Shown piece after piece: positions 24,872 through 35,582 of a DNA stretch of 64,000 bases. The stretch lies in NCBI GenBank assembly GCA_018257865.1, contig JAEUBA010000024.1, forward strand, positions 124,001 to 188,000, in the 5' to 3' direction. How positions within the stretch are numbered: the first letter of the stretch is position 1; each line of letters begins with the position of its first letter. The DNA comes from Stereocaulon alpinum (Eukaryota; Ascomycota; Lecanoromycetes; Lecanorales; Stereocaulaceae). Below the pieces are notes generated by a model, which saw nothing but the letters and a program-made list of their open reading frames with translations, ran no database searches and was not told the DNA's origin. The translations under genes and the position numbers were made by a program.

Positions 24872-25893
24872 ATGCCGTTACTACAAGCTGCCTTGTGGCT
24901 GCTGCTCCTTGACTTTGTCAACGGGCAACTATTCACCCCACCCTCGATACCGTCAATTCCTGCCATTGCGACCATCAACGAGAACAATGGTCTCGCAATA
25001 GCTTCCAGTGCGACAGGTCAGGATGAAAGACATATGTGTTTGTGCTTCGAAAGCAGTGCTGACAACTATTACAGTAGCTGCTAACTCAATCGCAAGCGTT
25101 GCAACACAGAACATTGCCCCAAGTGCAACATGTAGGCACATAAAGCGGGTCCAGTATTAGTCCAGATGGAGGACTTACCTCTTCTATAGCACAAGCCCTT
25201 GCGGATGCAAGCTCCGCAACCGTCAAAGCCAATTCCATCGCAAGCTCTGCCATAGTCAGCGCAGATTCTATAGCAGCAACTGCAGCCAGGACCGATGCTC
25301 CTACTGCGACAAGCTCTCCGACAGCGTCTTTGGCCACCTCCGCCAGCGCCTCCGCTAGCAACTCCGCTAGCTCCTCTTCCGGAAGTCCTGCAGCAGCAAG
25401 TGCCACCGAAAGCGCTGCCAGCTCTGCAGCTGCATCAAAGGCTTTAAGTTCTTCGTCGAAGGTTGGCATTGGACTTGGGGTCCCTCTGGGTGCAGCCGTG
25501 GCATTCGCTGTTGCTGGGCTCTTAATCTATCGTCACAGAAACTACAAGAGAGACTCTCGGCTCGGTCATTCTGGCAACATCAAGGGTGGCGCCTACGACC
25601 CGGGTAGTGACGAGGAAAATAGAGATACAACGATCGGGGCCTGGGACGAAAGGACATCGGACAGCTTGCATGGTTTCAGAACGGGAGGTGTGAGTCGGCA
25701 GGGTACAGTCTCACATGGCACGAGTTCGCAGGGTGTGAGTCCGCAAAGTGCGACTGAACCTCGCGGCGCCGGATGGGGCGATCGTGGTGTCGTTCTTCCA
25801 GGGGTACCGGAGGTGCATGGCGAGCACGTACCACCTTTTACGACAGAACTGAAGGGATCTTCAGGGGTGTGGAAGGCGGAGCTTCCGTCATAG
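24872..25893 (+). CDS. Array member 1: Ala/Ser-rich single-pass membrane protein
   Basis: Three exons, 24872-25016, 25075-25131 and 25190-25893 (two 58-bp introns), give about 301 residues. A signal peptide (MPLLQAALWLLLLDFVNG) leads into an ectodomain with no known fold. It becomes a long Ala/Ser/Thr-rich stalk, probably heavily O-glycosylated. The juxtamembrane motif LSSSSKVGIGLGVPLG comes next, then one membrane helix, the basic stop-transfer RHRNYKR, and a polar cytoplasmic tail of about 115 residues. The tail repeats SRQG/SSQG/SPQS-like triplets and ends in TELKGS and AELPS. This is the first of eight related loci in the same direction. By topology it resembles Mid2/Wsc-type cell-wall sensors, but no WSC domain or other known sensor domain is present. 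Intron phases are consistent (1,1). Confidence 0.8.
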
Positions 25894-27097
25894 ATGCCTC
25901 GGATCCTCAGCAGGTGCAAAATCCTCAATGAAAAGATTAGATTCGAACATGTCGGCAACGGCCTCTTCTTGGTGCTTTGGGGCTGAGCGGCCGGGCCGCT
26001 TGAGTTATCCAATATAGACTATATGCCACTTTGAAAGCATTCCATATGGATGGATATTCTTCAAAGAACGCTGGCATGTAAGAAACATGATCCACGTATC
26101 CTTGGCCTAGCGAGTATCAGTGAGCTAACAGGAGCATATGGGTCCTTGCAAGGAAAGGCTCAGAAAGACATTATCTCATCAAGTACCGGGAATAAGCAAC
26201 GTCAATGTACAAGGGAGTATTTATTCCTCGATATTCCCAAGATAACCAGGATGACCTCCAATCCAGCCTCACGTGCCTCACTGCCCTCCACCGGAAGCGA
26301 CGGACTTATCGACCACCGGCCCGACTCGCCTCCTACGGCAGCGCTCGCTAGTTTAAACGAGTCCCCTGTTCGCTGGTTGTTTGAAAACTCTGGCCCACCC
26401 TTCTGGCTGTTTATTCGATAGGGACAATGGACTTTAGACTCGGGCTGTGAGATAGCACATGACTTATATAGGTCTCAACCTTTCGACTATGGTTATGCAA
26501 ACTTGCTGCCTAGTGAACGTTCGCCTCGGCAGCCTATGAAGAGGAAGTATCGTTATCGTCCCGCCTTTTGTTGCCCTTGGGTAGCATGAGTATTCAATAT
26601 GATCAAAGCTCCCTAATTTATAATGAAGTCGATGATCGAAATGAAAGTTGCATGTGGACTCGAAGTCCTGCAGCATACTTGTGCCACGTCAAGTACTCTT
26701 GGCAAGCCAAAACGTTACAGTGTGTAAGCTTGCTCAACGCGTACGATATTACCGCCAAAGCTGCATAGACTACTAGGCTTCTTGCCCAATTATGATGAGT
26801 TGGGGAAACACTCAGCCTCACTGCAAGGGCGCTAGTTACGCATCTGTCATAGGTGCGGGGCCGTCACCTCCGTGGGAAGCGAGGATCGGCATATCGAAGC
26901 GCTTGTCGATGTACCTTCAGCCTCGTACAAAAGTTGCAAAACGAGCCCATCCCCACCTCGCGCTTTCATTCTCACTTCCATTACCTCTACTATGCTTCTT
27001 TCAAATCCTCCTTAATATTCTTCACCACGCGATACACTTCTGCAGTCAACGCATAGCATTGATTGAAACCCATCTCTTCAGCCCTCGTCAATAGAGA
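25894..27097. other. Spacer between array members 1 and 2
   Basis: No gene supported. CT-rich sequence around 26955-27010, with pyrimidine-rich blocks just before the ATG at 27098, looks like a core promoter for the CFEM member. Confidence 0.4.
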
Positions 27098-27968
27098 ATG
27101 TTCTACGTACTGGATGTATTGCTCCTAGCGGCGGTAGCTTCTTTGGCCCTCGCACAGGACATCAGTGTAATAAATCATCTTCCTCCATGTGGGGTATGCA
27201 GCCCTGCTAAGCACATTTGCTACTTTCTTTATCGTCGCTAACAAAGGATAGCATCAATGTTTCGCAGACATATTTCGTTCAGCCTCGGACTTGGGATGTA
27301 ATTCCAACGACATCGCTTGCCTGTGTGACAAATGGAATTTCGGAAATGGAGTCCGTGACTGCTCGTCAAATTATTGCCCTGCAGGCACTGATCTCAGAAT
27401 GATCAACAGTGTGGCAGGTTCTTTCTGCAACCGTTAGTCCAGCCAAATCGGTATCCTGAATGCACCAGTCTGATAAGTCCGTACAGAAGCTCTTGCGGCA
27501 TCCTCATCAACCGCCGCTGGGATCACTATTACAACATCTTTACCGACAGCCGCCACAACCTCATCCCCTGCCTCTCCTCCTACCGTTACGAACCAAAGAT
27601 TATCGGGTCTAAGCTCCTCGACCAAGACAGGTATCGGCGTTGGCGTTCCCCTCGGCGTGATAATTCTATTGCTCACAGGGTTCTTGGTGTTCCGCTACTG
27701 GAGGAATAGACAGGACTCTCGTGCGAAGAATCATGGCAAAACATTGGCTGCAGAAACCAATACCGCCGACGATGGCGGGGAAGCAGGGGTGGCAGCTAGG
27801 GGGAAAGGTGTCGCCGTCAAGGACTTGGTACATGATCCACGAGTGGGAGCTGATACGAATCTTGCTCGTGAGGTCCACGGAGAGGAGTTGCCGGCTTACT
27901 CCAAGGAATTGCCCGGTTCGCCTGGAGCGTTTCAGCAGGAACTTCCTGCTAGGCGCAGGTCTGCCTGA
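27098..27968 (+). CDS. Array member 2: CFEM-domain single-pass membrane protein
   Basis: Three exons, 27098-27193, 27252-27432 and 27487-27968 (58- and 54-bp introns), give about 252 residues. A signal peptide ending near SLALAQ is followed directly by a CFEM domain (about 28-92). Its eight cysteines are spaced as in the family: PPCGHQC, then LGC, IACLC, RDC, NYC and SFC, with the Asp of NDIACLC in the position used for haem iron by known CFEM proteins. A Thr/Ser-rich stalk, the shared motif GLSSSTKTGIGVGVPLG, one membrane helix, a basic stop-transfer and a tail ending in KELPGS and ELPARRRSA follow. Most CFEM proteins are GPI-anchored or have several membrane helices; here the domain is on a single-pass array module. 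Possible roles are haem/iron capture or surface sensing. Confidence 0.88.
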
Positions 27969-29526
27969 GGGTGACTGGCATCCTTTGTTCTCGCCACATC
28001 ATGACTCACACGATTTTGATTGCTTTAGGGGCGGCTTACTCGCTCCGGACCATGAACGTGGACCAGGAAGCCTAGTAATCAAACTACTATCACCAGGTAA
28101 GAAGTTAGTACCAGACCTCAATCTACTCTATTTTCTCCTACCTACATGTTCAGGCTTCACCAAAGTCTTCTTGAATATACTGAAAAACAATCTGATAAGT
28201 AGCATGGTTCATTCGATCTAAAGTGGGTGCTGGCATCGAGAGTGCAACCAATTCCTATAACATCCATCCTAAGCGACTGGCGAAGTTGTGAAATTCAACC
28301 AGCAGCCTACATTAGTCTGATTTCCATCCCTGGACTATAGTCATCTCTTTAATTGAATTCCGCTTAGTGATTCGCCTTGACCCATGTCACTAGGATCTCG
28401 TCTCTTTCGGTGGATTGCTAGTGTGCCAGTCGCCCTGAGATCGCCTGTTACTCTGCAGTCCGTTCTGAATCAATTTGTCAAATTCGATCCAGGCGTGGCT
28501 CCAGTAGTGGTTACTTGGCCTCACGTACTGTTGGTATCGATGCGGCACAATCTTTCACGACCGCCAGTACAAAAAGAAGTCAAGGACAAGGCATTATGGC
28601 ACCGTACCTAGCTTCTGTCGGACTCTACCTCGCGGTGGGTAAAGCCGAAACAGGAGGGTATACAGCTGGTTTTACAAACGGGTCCTGGCACTACATTTAC
28701 GGTGCGGAATGCAAAATCCGAATAAAGAACATGGTAAGGAATTGTTGGCCCGTTCGAGAGGCCGCAGGGCTTGCTGGTATCTCCAGACATGAGCTTGCTG
28801 ATCAGTATGTCTGAGACTGTCTTGGACTTCTTTGTTCGCCAATCTTGGAATCATATGGTAACTTGTCTTATAACATTCATCATCTCAAATTCGATTCGAC
28901 GTACGCTGTCGATTCCACGTCCAAGACATGGTGACATTGACAAGACGGAAGAGCTCATTCCAAGTTTCGACATGAAATATTGACATCGCTGCTCACCCCT
29001 CGGCGAACGATACTTCTTCAAGTCGACAATGCGCAACATCGCTGATATAGACGGCGTCAACATGAAACATTGCCCGGCAATCCGCAAAGCTTGCATCCTC
29101 TTTGGGGTATACTTCCAATTAGGCTGAGACAAGGCACTTTGTCCATTCGCTCAATGTAGTATCCTGATTAATTACATGATATCCATCTACCATGGTCGAT
29201 CTACTGATTTTGTTGAACTATACCAGCATTCGTTTGCTCTCTCTAATTATTCTTCCTACAACGTTTCCCATCAATTCATTCACTGACTGAACTCCTAGAT
29301 TTTCGAGAGCACCCATGGTGACTTAATCAATGATCTCGAACCTGCAAATACTAGGATCGTTCGTTTAAAGTGGCTATAATTTTCTCTCTCTCCTTGAATA
29401 GTGACAATCTCTGCTTCAGATACCACTCGATCTAGCTTTATACCCTCATATTTCCTCTACTCACTCAACTCCTCGCTTGTCAAGGATTGTTAGGCCTGCT
29501 GCTTCTACGAACAATCTTTCACTGCT
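27969..29526. other. Spacer between array members 2 and 3
   Basis: About 1.5 kb without a supported gene. It should contain the 5' exon of member 3, if one exists; a hydrophobic frame starting at ATG 29192 (MVDLLILLNYTS) is a weak candidate. Confidence 0.35.
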
Positions 29527-30336
29527 ATGGACGGAAATTTTGCTACCATTACGGAAACTGACACAGACTGGCCCGGCCTCTCGACTGCTGCCGCTACAAC
29601 TACCCTGGTCGAGACATACACGTACGCACCTGCCGCTGTTACAACCGCCGTGACTGGCTATGTTCAAGATGCCTCGGGCGCGATTGTCACAGACGTAGAG
29701 CTTCAAATTATTCCTGATGCTGCTCCTTCAACTGTTCTAATCGCCGTCTACCTTGAGCCTGCTATTGCTAGCGAAGCTACATCTATAGGCCCATTGTCTC
29801 GCCAGCCCTCCACTACGAGCAGAACGACCACCACGGCGTCATCCACGCCTAAATTTTCATGCCAATCCATTGTTACTCAACCAAGCAGCTCCTTATCGGC
29901 TCCAATTGGAACATCTCAACCAACACCTTTGTCCACGTCCGCCTCAGTAACCTCATCACCAGGCCTCAGCTCCTCTGCAAAAACAGGCATCGGCCTCGGT
30001 GTACCTCTCGGTGCTCTCGCCCTTAGTATACTTGTCTTTGCAGCGTATCGAGTCTTCAGATCCAAGCAACACTCACGACAGATGCATAAGGACAACATTG
30101 CAAATACAAGTTCACCACCCGCAAATGATCAACGAGAGGCTGGGTTGGGTATAGGCAAAGGCAGGCAGGACGGGAGAACTAATGATCTGGCGGGGCATGG
30201 CACATCTGAAGAGCAAGCCCAGGATGCAGTCGTGAGCGGGTTGAGGGCGCCTCCACGTATGTCCGAAATGCAGGCGGAGACTCGTCAAGGAGGACCCGGT
30301 GTTATGCCAATGACAAGGAGGTCAGAGTTGGCTTAG
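29527..30336 (+). CDS. Array member 3: Ser/Thr-rich single-pass membrane protein (5' end uncertain)
   Basis: The supported coding block is 29527-30336 (269 codons). In frame upstream the sequence continues to a possible acceptor at 29491 and adds CCYEQSFTA, so a 5' exon with the signal peptide is probably missing from this model. The ectodomain includes TTTLVETYTYAP and TAVTGYVQDASGAIV, then a Ser/Thr/Pro-rich stalk, GLSSSAKTGIGLGVPLG, one membrane helix and a basic stop-transfer (RVFRSKQHSR). The tail ends in a Met/Arg-rich stretch rather than in ELPA. The juxtamembrane motif is nearly identical to that of members 1, 2 and 6. Function is unknown. Confidence 0.65.
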   Translation: MDGNFATITETDTDWPGLSTAAATTTLVETYTYAPAAVTTAVTGYVQDASGAIVTDVELQIIPDAAPSTVLIAVYLEPAIASEATSIGPLSRQPSTTSRTTTTASSTPKFSCQSIVTQPSSSLSAPIGTSQPTPLSTSASVTSSPGLSSSAKTGIGLGVPLGALALSILVFAAYRVFRSKQHSRQMHKDNIANTSSPPANDQREAGLGIGKGRQDGRTNDLAGHGTSEEQAQDAVVSGLRAPPRMSEMQAETRQGGPGVMPMTRRSELA

Positions 30337-30982
30337 GAGTCGGGACCTAATCTACCTCAGTCCAACCGCCATGTATGCTTGTCCATCCATCTATCTAGGT
30401 CGATTGTGTCTCGCAAATAGCATGCAACTGACAAGTGACATTGTGGTTGTTGCAAAGGTTGCAAAACTGTAATCCAAAGTACCGACCCTATATCGAGCCC
30501 GGCCGCTGAACCCCAGGAGTGATAAAGTAACCCTGAAGCGCAACAGCGCTCCGTAGCGCCCCTAGCCCCCAGCCCCCAGCCTGGTCGAGGATACCTTTCC
30601 CCTTCGCAGCTTTTCGACCTTTGACCAGGGTTAGGGTTGCTTACACTTCCCTTCAAAATATGCGATCAAGATCGGCTATAGCCACAAAATCAAAAAAAGA
30701 TCTAGCAATAAGGTAAACAAGACTTCCCAGATGTCTTGTCAGGCGACAGAATGCGGGTCTAGTCCCGATCCCCTGAAGGCTTTACATGGTTATCTTAATC
30801 ACTATTGGAAGACTGTCTCGCTATAACTGGGTGGCTTCTCCGAAGCGTTAGCCGTCCCCGGGTGACATGCATTGGATCTCTCTCTTTGCCCACTTGTTAT
30901 CTGCTTTTCTTTTCCTGTCAGCCTGATCCAAAGGTAGTGGTCATGCCCAGCTGAAGAGACTTGCGCTAGCTACGACCCACCG
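30337..30982. other. Spacer between array members 3 and 4
   Basis: No gene recognised. A C-rich block near 30560-30600 is the only compositional feature. Confidence 0.4.
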
Positions 30983-31494
30983 ATGGTTTTTCTGCTGTTA
31001 CTCACTGTGTTCGAACGAATTGCAAGAATTCATGCTCTTGGCGATCGGCACTGTCAGATTGCCTACATCAACCCACACATGCTGATAGCTCAATTCTTAG
31101 ATTGTAAAGTCGTTGCTGCTCGTTCCAAACGATGCAGGGAGGCAAGTCACAAGCCCCACCGCAGACGATAGTGGTCAAGTCAACTCATAGCGCACCTGTA
31201 TTCAATGCTGAAAATGCTACTTCCACGGCCGCTCTCTCCTTCTCGGATTCCGATTCTAATGCGGCTTCTACATCTGCTTCTGTAGCCCTTGTAACAGCTC
31301 GTAGTTGTCCACCTTCGCCGTCTGGCCTCAGCTCATTTACCAGAGTAGGCCTTGGCGTGGAGGTGTCTCTCTCGAAACGCACGAACTTCGCGGAACGGAT
31401 ATACCGGGGCATGCAAAAGAGCTGGACGGCCTCACCAGGAGTAGTAAGTCATGAGCTTCCGACCAGGAACGCTACCGGACGTGGCTCTGTATAG
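30983..31494 (+). pseudogene. Array member 4: decayed copy lacking the membrane helix
   Basis: A hydrophobic start at 30983 (MVFLLLLTVFERIA) could be a remnant signal peptide. The main block, 31132-31494, has a short Ser/Thr/Ala stalk and the array motif in altered form (GLSSFTRVGLGVEVSLS). Where every other member continues into about 20 hydrophobic residues, this one goes straight into charged sequence. It still ends in the family tail (VVSHELPT and RGSV, close to the end of member 5). The membrane helix and most of the tail are therefore gone, as expected after an internal deletion. It could still encode a secreted peptide, but a dead copy is more likely. Confidence 0.6.
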
Positions 31495-32351
31495 ACTTTG
31501 ACGAGGATAGTTCCTACACGAAAGCTCTGTATGGGGTTGGGATTCATTGGATAATACGTTTTATTGGCGCTCATTCTCCTCCTACTATTGAGGTGCTCAT
31601 AGGTATGCAGGGATGTGATGAAGAAATTTGATCCTTGGGATTGGCTAGACATCTAGGCTCGAGTGAAGGTCGACGCTATACGAGTGCTTAGACGCTCTGC
31701 CACATGCGAAGTAGTGACTTTCCTTCCGGCGTTCCTTACTTGATCTTACTCCTCGGCATTTTTCATATTTTTGTCGTATTTTGTTCTGTGCATTTTTTGC
31801 CTGAGGTGTATGCACTCGGCACTTGTCATTGACCAATGGAGCTTTCGAAATCATCTAGAGACCTTCTATTGTCATGGAGTGCTGTGGCGTAGTGTTCCAA
31901 CCTTTCCCCAAAGGTCGACCGCGGGTGGGTTCTCCATCTTCTCAGCTTCATATCTTTTATAGTATTGTTTCAGATTGATAGAGTACTAGGATCAAACGTG
32001 GACCGAATGATTTCAGGCGCCATAGTACTGAACGCTATTCGCAAACGAAATCGCTTACCGACCTAAGCGTTCAGGATGGGATCCCGCCCGTCGAACATGG
32101 GTGAGCTCGACCTCTTGTCCAATGGACATATGCAATCTCATATTAGCTTGGGGTGGGAGGTCTGTCAATACCGTAAAGGCTGATCGTAGGTGGCTTGGAT
32201 TGGCTGATAGATGTGTGATGATCCGTCCGGCTTCCCTCCTTCTGTTGCTTCCTCGGCACTTCCTGAAGCATCGCTATTTGTTTGATTTTGGTATCCTGTT
32301 TCGACGGCGCGACGATTACTCGACTCGTTTGAAACTTTTTGTTATGCAGAT
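31495..32351. other. Spacer between array members 4 and 5
   Basis: No gene supported; only short frames without motifs. Confidence 0.4.
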
Positions 32352-33485
32352 ATGTTGTTAACAGCGATCTTTATTGTCCTCGTTTCTGCGGCTGCGTCCT
32401 CCGCGCAGAATGCTCCTCCCTCCGACGTCGCGGTTCTCCCAGCTGTGGCTTTCACTAACATCCACCCCGTCCCGACGACCAACGTAAGTCTAACCTCGTA
32501 TTTGTAGCACTCGGCGAAGAACACGGTGGAGTCCGTCAACAAATGTGGTAGCAGAGTGTTTGTCTCAGACGTTGTCAGACGATGCTCTCGGCAATGTCCA
32601 ATATTAGTAGTCATACTAATACTTCATTCTCGAGGTTATAACATCAATGTCACTCCCCCCAACGGACGCCGCCGGCCACACAACTGAATCGCAAACGGTA
32701 TCCATCACTGCAACTCAACTAGTCCCATTTCTGGCCAGCGCAGGGCGAACGCAGGTATATTTTGCTCCTCGTGTGCGGCACCGAAAGGAACCCCATTAAA
32801 AGAGCTTGATCTCCAGTGGACATCATACTAATCATTGAGTTGTTCACGTCGGGCTTTTCATGGTGAATCTATCAGCTCAGCTCAACACTAGCTTGACATC
32901 ACCCACGTATGTATAGTATGCTGACGTCTTGGTTTTAGAACACACCAAATACCCCCAATTGTTGTGACCTCCGCCTTCGCCTCGCCCCTATAGACAAATT
33001 TGGTCACTCTGGTCTTAGGGTCATTGTCTTTAGTCTTAGGCATTCCTACAACAACGTCACAAGGGACTCCCACAGAGTCCACTGCCCTCGCAAACTCCGG
33101 GAATTCTGCACCACCATCATCGAATTCAGAATCCAGCATCTCTGTGAAGATTGGGACCGGCGTTGGCATACCTGTTGTCATTCTTACCCTCGGCTCTATC
33201 GCCTTCGTGATAGATCGCAACAAGAAAAAGAGACGCTCCCAGCCTCAAGAGACCCAGCTGCATCATGAGGCTATCGAGCAAGAGGAAGGCTTGGGCGCAT
33301 GCGAAAGAGAAAATAACGATAGAGGCGCTGGAAATGGCGAAGATATACACGAGGTACAAGGGGCAGACGTACATCAACTTCCCGGGGACGAGATAGCGCC
33401 GTATTCGAGGGAGCTAGAGGGTTCGCAGGCGGTGAAGGTGCATGAGCTCCCCGCCAGTAAGGGTACCAGACGCGGGTCTGTGTAA
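32352..33485 (+). CDS. Array member 5: single-pass membrane protein with ELEGS/ELPA tail
   Basis: Proposed exons are 32352-32483, 32635-32754 and 32994-33485, all phase 0, giving about 247 residues. The signal peptide (MLLTAIFIVLVSAAASSA) and the tail are clear. The two introns (151 and 239 bp) are much longer than elsewhere in the window, so the middle of the model is tentative. The ectodomain is short and Thr/Ser-rich. The juxtamembrane motif has drifted (SSISVKIGTGVGIPV). One membrane helix, a strongly basic stop-transfer (DRNKKKRRS) and an acidic tail ending in SRELEGS, HELPAS and RRGSV follow. The tail matches the ends of members 4 and 8, linking them as paralogues. Confidence 0.65.
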
Positions 33486-33668
33486 CAAAGGTCCAAGATG
33501 AACGCTCTGCTTGGAATATGTACAACCAGGTCAAGGCATTGGGCTCATCCCTTATTCCCTTTGCATCGACCGTACCACGCACACGGTCTCTCCTTGCGAA
33601 TGGCAATCTCTGTGACCCAGTGCCCACTGCCGATCAACATGAAGAACTCGTCTACGGAGACTGACAGC

Positions 33669-33795
33669 AAAAGTCCTGGAACGGCGCTAAGTTTCGTAGT
33701 GTGCCAAGTCCGTAGCCGTAAACCTGGCTTTCGAAACCGTCACGCAGAGGTTGCCCTAAGCGACTCCCAGCTGGGGTAATGGATGGTGGGCTGGG
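33669..33795 (+). repeat. Inverted repeat, left arm
   Basis: This stretch begins AAAGTCCTGGAACGGCGCTA. The reverse complement of 33843-33964 runs parallel to it with many mismatches and small gaps. Both arms can be read as a short similar peptide (SPGTAL, then a QV), so they look like diverged copies of one fragment in opposite orientation. Confidence 0.6.
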
Positions 33796-33842
33796 TCGCG
33801 CAGAGATATCTATATGTTTCGCCATATCGGCCAAGGTCCGCC

Positions 33843-33964
33843 TAGCCCATCCCTACCCACCCAGATCTACGGGGCACAGTTCGGGGGCCACTCCCGAAGC
33901 TAGGGCTAGGGTTACCGACTTGGAACACCAAGATCTCTAGCGCTGTTCCAGGACTTTGGGTGTC
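33843..33964 (-). repeat. Inverted repeat, right arm
   Basis: Read on the minus strand it begins CCCAAAGTCCTGGAACAGCG and follows the left arm for about 120 bases. The spacer between the arms is about 47 bp. Function is unknown; the pair sits between array members 5 and 6. Confidence 0.6.
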
Positions 33965-34343
33965 GACCCTCGGTACTGCTATCACTTGGACATCATAGTG
34001 CGGCGGTGAGACACTGCCATTTCCTTTCGTCACGAAACTTCCCCAGGCTTGCATTAGCTGGCTTCAAAGTCCTGTAACGCCGCCGAATATGGTCCTTTTG
34101 GGTTGGCGAATCTATGCACGGCCCTTGAATTGCACGCTAGCTGGGGCTGAGGATATGTCCGCCCCCAAATGTCTTGCGGCAACCCACTCTGCTTGTGGGC
34201 CGTGGCAGATTCTGCAAACAATAGGAGCATTGTTATCGAGAACTCAATCGTTATGTATAATATGTGATGATTGTGACGCCTTGAGACAGACGTCCCATCC
34301 TGGACACTCCTCGATTCATGTTCTGGGCATCACTTGACCAGCA

Positions 34344-35582
34344 ATGAATACGCTCTGCAGTCTACTCATCATTCTAGCCGCAGTGACCTCTCACACTTTC
34401 GCCGACGTCCAATTCACGTTTCCCACCGCCGGTGCTCGAGAGGTGGGTAATACAGCGGTATACATTGCGTGGAAAGAGTCTGGCAACGGTCCCGCAATCT
34501 CGTCATTTGATAAATACAACTTGAGTCTTTGCGCTGGAGGGAATAGTCCGGGCAGCTATGTATGTGGCAAGCTGGCAGCTATGTGGATATCACTGTATCT
34601 CTTCGAGGCTATCATTGACACTTGTTCTCGCAGGCTGAAATCATGCTTGTTACCGAGGGGGGATACTTCGCTGCAGGAAACAATGCGGCAGATACTGTAC
34701 CGGCAGAAATAGGGGAGTCTATACAGTATGCATAGTAAGAAAGGCCTCGCCGTCTCATAGCGAGATGCTGACGGGTCACCTTACAGCTTCTATTCGATGA
34801 ACTCCTCCTCTCCCGGCGGTACAGTCGTGAACTTCTCCGACCGATTTTCTCTGAGCGGCATGACAGGCACCTTTCCTCCTAATGTTCGACAGGGTGCGCA
34901 AGGCATAACAGGAACAAATGGTCCTGGGGCACAGAACAACATCGCAGGCTTTTCCTCCTCTGCAGCCTCCGCATCAACATTCCAATCAACTACCCAACCA
35001 ACAATCCAATCAACTTCCCAACCAACTACACAATCACTTTCCCAATCAACTACCCAGCCAATAAGCCAATCAACAACCCAATCAACAAGTCAATCAAAAG
35101 CCCAATCAACAGCCCAATCAACGATCCAAGCAACAATTCAATCAGCAAATACATCCCCCACGTCTACGACTTCGCCTTCGCCTGCGCCTGCGCAATCATC
35201 TTCTGGCCTAAGCTCTTCTGCTAAGCTAGGTCTTGGGCTTGGTGTGCCACTTGGCATCATGATAATTGCATTTGCCGCAATTTTGGGGTATACCCATGGC
35301 AAAGGAGGCAGGTCAAAGGCAATGGCACCTACGATGGGAGCACACTCCCGTGACTCTTCTCGCCAACGTGATACCCCTATACCACAGAGACAAGGTTGGC
35401 GTGGTCTCTGGACATCGCAGAAGCTCAGTGAAATGGAGGGATCCCAAAGGTACAGGGAAGAGCTGCAGGGTTCAGCGCCATATGATGAAGAGTTGCAAGG
35501 CTCAGCGGTAGCAAGACAGAAGCTCCCCCTACCGCCATACACTCAAGAACTGGAGGGTTCCCCAAGGACAAAGACAGGATGA
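34344..35582 (+). CDS. Array member 6: Kre9/Knh1-like ectodomain on the single-pass module
   Basis: Three exons, 34344-34559, 34634-34734 and 34787-35582 (74- and 52-bp introns), give about 370 residues. A signal peptide (MNTLCSLLIILAAVTSHTFA) precedes a Kre9/Knh1-type N-terminal domain (about 20-125). It opens DVQFTFPTAGAREV, contains VYIAWKESG, and closes with GGTVVNFSDRFSLSGMTGTF, the usual end of this beta-sandwich. Next is a stalk of about 60 residues of S-T-x-Q/S-x-P repeats, then GLSSSAKLGLGLGVPLG, one membrane helix and a tail with four ELxGS-type motifs (EMEGS, ELQGS twice, ELEGS). Kre9/Knh1 proteins act in beta-1,6-glucan assembly. In filamentous fungi this domain usually sits on GPI-anchored proteins; here a membrane helix replaces the anchor. 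Confidence 0.88.
34978..35152 (+). repeat. 12-bp coding repeat (S-T-x-Q units)
   Basis: Roughly a dozen degenerate units of CAATCAACNACC type encode the Ser/Thr/Gln stalk of array member 6. Period 12 keeps the frame, so the unit number can change without breaking the protein. Confidence 0.85.

Noticed and set aside
33000..33040. Second hydrophobic helix in array member 5 (VTLVLGSLSLVLG) read as an independent signal peptide and start
   Set aside because: A better signal peptide exists at 32352 and the frame is open from an acceptor at 32993; however, the joint is tentative, so this alternative start is not fully excluded.
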